Part shown: positions 5,951 to 6,670 of the stretch, one piece after another
Layout: each line of letters starts with the position of its first letter
Numbering within the stretch: the stretch's first letter is position 1
Assembly: GCA_020832865.1 (NCBI GenBank)
Contig: JAJHRJ010000025.1
Span: 1 to 6,670 of the forward strand
Source: Desulfurococcaceae archaeon
GTDB lineage: Archaea > Thermoproteota > Thermoprotei_A > Sulfolobales > Desulfurococcaceae
Reading direction: 5' to 3'
DNA: 6,670 nt
Position numbers and translations under genes: made by a program
The notes under the pieces: model-generated
Seen by the model: only the letters and a program-made list of their open reading frames with translations
Told to the model about the DNA's origin: nothing
The model's database searches: none

Positions 5951-6670
5951 CTACGTTAAGTCTCCACAGGCGCAGAATGCCTCATGAACCAGTTGATGTA
6001 GCTTCTCCATGTCTTCTAACTCTAGGGCTGAAACTAGTACTGCTCTATAGGGTCCTCTTGTCTTAGAGGCTGCTGATAAGAGATCTGAGACAATTTCACT
6101 TGATAAACCCTCTTCACGAGCCTCATCTAAGAGCTTAAATGGATCTTCAACTAGAAGCCTAGCTATTCTGGGGTTTTTAGCTATGTCTCTCTTATTAATA
6201 ACAGGGACGGCTAGTAGACCCGTTTTAACCTGTAAGAGTACGAAGAGGAACCACAGAAACACGCCATCAGATACTCTCTCAATAGCTGAGGCATCTATAA
6301 TGTAGATTAGTACAGCGTGACTTATCCTCTTGAGCTTTTCGAGGAAGACCCTACTAGCGGGCCTGAATAGAAAAGCCTCCATTTGACCAGGAGTGTCTAT
6401 GAGCACTATGTCCCATTTATCTAAGCTCTTAAACGGCTCCTCGGAGAAGATCTCATCAGCTCTCTCAGCAATAAGCTCAGAGGCTTTAATAAAAGCGCCA
6501 TTAGGCCCCAAATTATACTTTAACATGATTTCGTGCAGTGTAAATAGCTTCCTAACATCAAAAGTGGGCTTATAGAGTAATTCATCAGCCCCTGGATCTA
6601 GATTTACAGCCGCTACTTTTAAAAAGAGTGTTTTTCGAGCCCACTCACTATAGGCTCTTACAAGGCTACT
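5951..6670 (-). CDS. GPN-loop GTPase, N-terminus beyond the window
   Basis: The frame is open from the right edge (6670) to the TAG at 5953-5951, giving 239 visible residues. The first visible residues, SSLVRAYSEW, are what follows GxxGxGK in the P-loop, so the edge cuts right after the Walker A motif. The family signature Gly-Pro-Asn lies at 6508-6500 in LGPNGAFIKA. VNLDPGADEL stands before it, as expected for this family. Further G motifs are DTPGQ (6397-6383, G3), NKRD (6196-6185, G4) and VSALE (from about 6034, G5). GPN GTPases work as dimers; the eukaryotic ones help assemble and import RNA polymerase II, while the archaeal role is not settled. An internal ATG at 6526-6524 lies within the GPN region and is not the start. 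Its neighbours include tbp, so a link to transcription machinery is plausible by context. Confidence 0.95.
   Translation of the reverse strand, partial: SSLVRAYSEWARKTLFLKVAAVNLDPGADELLYKPTFDVRKLFTLHEIMLKYNLGPNGAFIKASELIAERADEIFSEEPFKSLDKWDIVLIDTPGQMEAFLFRPASRVFLEKLKRISHAVLIYIIDASAIERVSDGVFLWFLFVLLQVKTGLLAVPVINKRDIAKNPRIARLLVEDPFKLLDEAREEGLSSEIVSDLLSAASKTRGPYRAVLVSALELEDMEKLHQLVHEAFCACGDLT

Noticed and set aside
6524..6526. ATG as the start of the GPN-loop GTPase
   Set aside because: Conserved GPN-family sequence (VNLDPGADEL and the P-loop tail) continues in frame upstream to the right edge.
6393..6575. Plus-strand 60-codon reading frame opposite the GPN GTPase
   Set aside because: It is antisense to the GPN and G3 motifs and has no promoter or recognisable product.

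Overview
This window looks like a stretch of a hyperthermophilic Thermoproteota (Crenarchaeota) chromosome, most like Desulfurococcales. The evidence is a TATA-binding protein gene, a GPN-loop GTPase gene, an archaeal DUF2070 membrane protein, short intergenic gaps with archaeal TATA boxes (TTTTTATA, TTTAAA), SD motifs of the AGGTG type and heavy use of AGA/AGG/ATA/CTA codons. G+C is roughly 40-43% by eye. The lineage is an inference from these traits, because no search was run. I saw no CRISPR array, tRNA, rRNA or mobile element. Coding density is high and no gap exceeds about 100 bases.

Left part (1-2948, plus strand): two protease genes in a row. The first, cut by the left edge, encodes a Lon-type (S16) Ser/Lys-dyad protease domain. 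It is followed by a long helical region rich in N-glycosylation sequons and one C-terminal membrane anchor, so the protease probably faces the outside of the cell. Thirty bases later comes an HtpX-like M48 zinc metalloprotease with several membrane segments, preceded by a TATA box placed for a leaderless transcript. Together they look like a membrane or cell-surface protein quality-control pair.

Right part (2940-6670, minus strand, read right to left): a GPN-loop GTPase cut by the right edge just after its P-loop; a DUF2070 polytopic membrane protein with a large soluble His/Asp-rich domain; the TATA-binding protein; and a small 158-residue protein that looks like a stand-alone nucleotide-cyclase/GGDEF/GTP-cyclohydrolase-III palm fold. 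The gaps (101, 77 and 88 bases) each hold TATA-like boxes, so these genes could be transcribed singly as well as together. The two halves converge and overlap by 9 bases at 2940-2948.

The points most worth following up are the orphan palm-fold protein beside TBP, the predicted outward-facing Lon-like protease with its unrecognised ectodomain, the uncharacterised DUF2070 soluble domain, and the palindromes and stacked TATA boxes in the minus-strand gaps. I did not find a clearly new multi-gene system.
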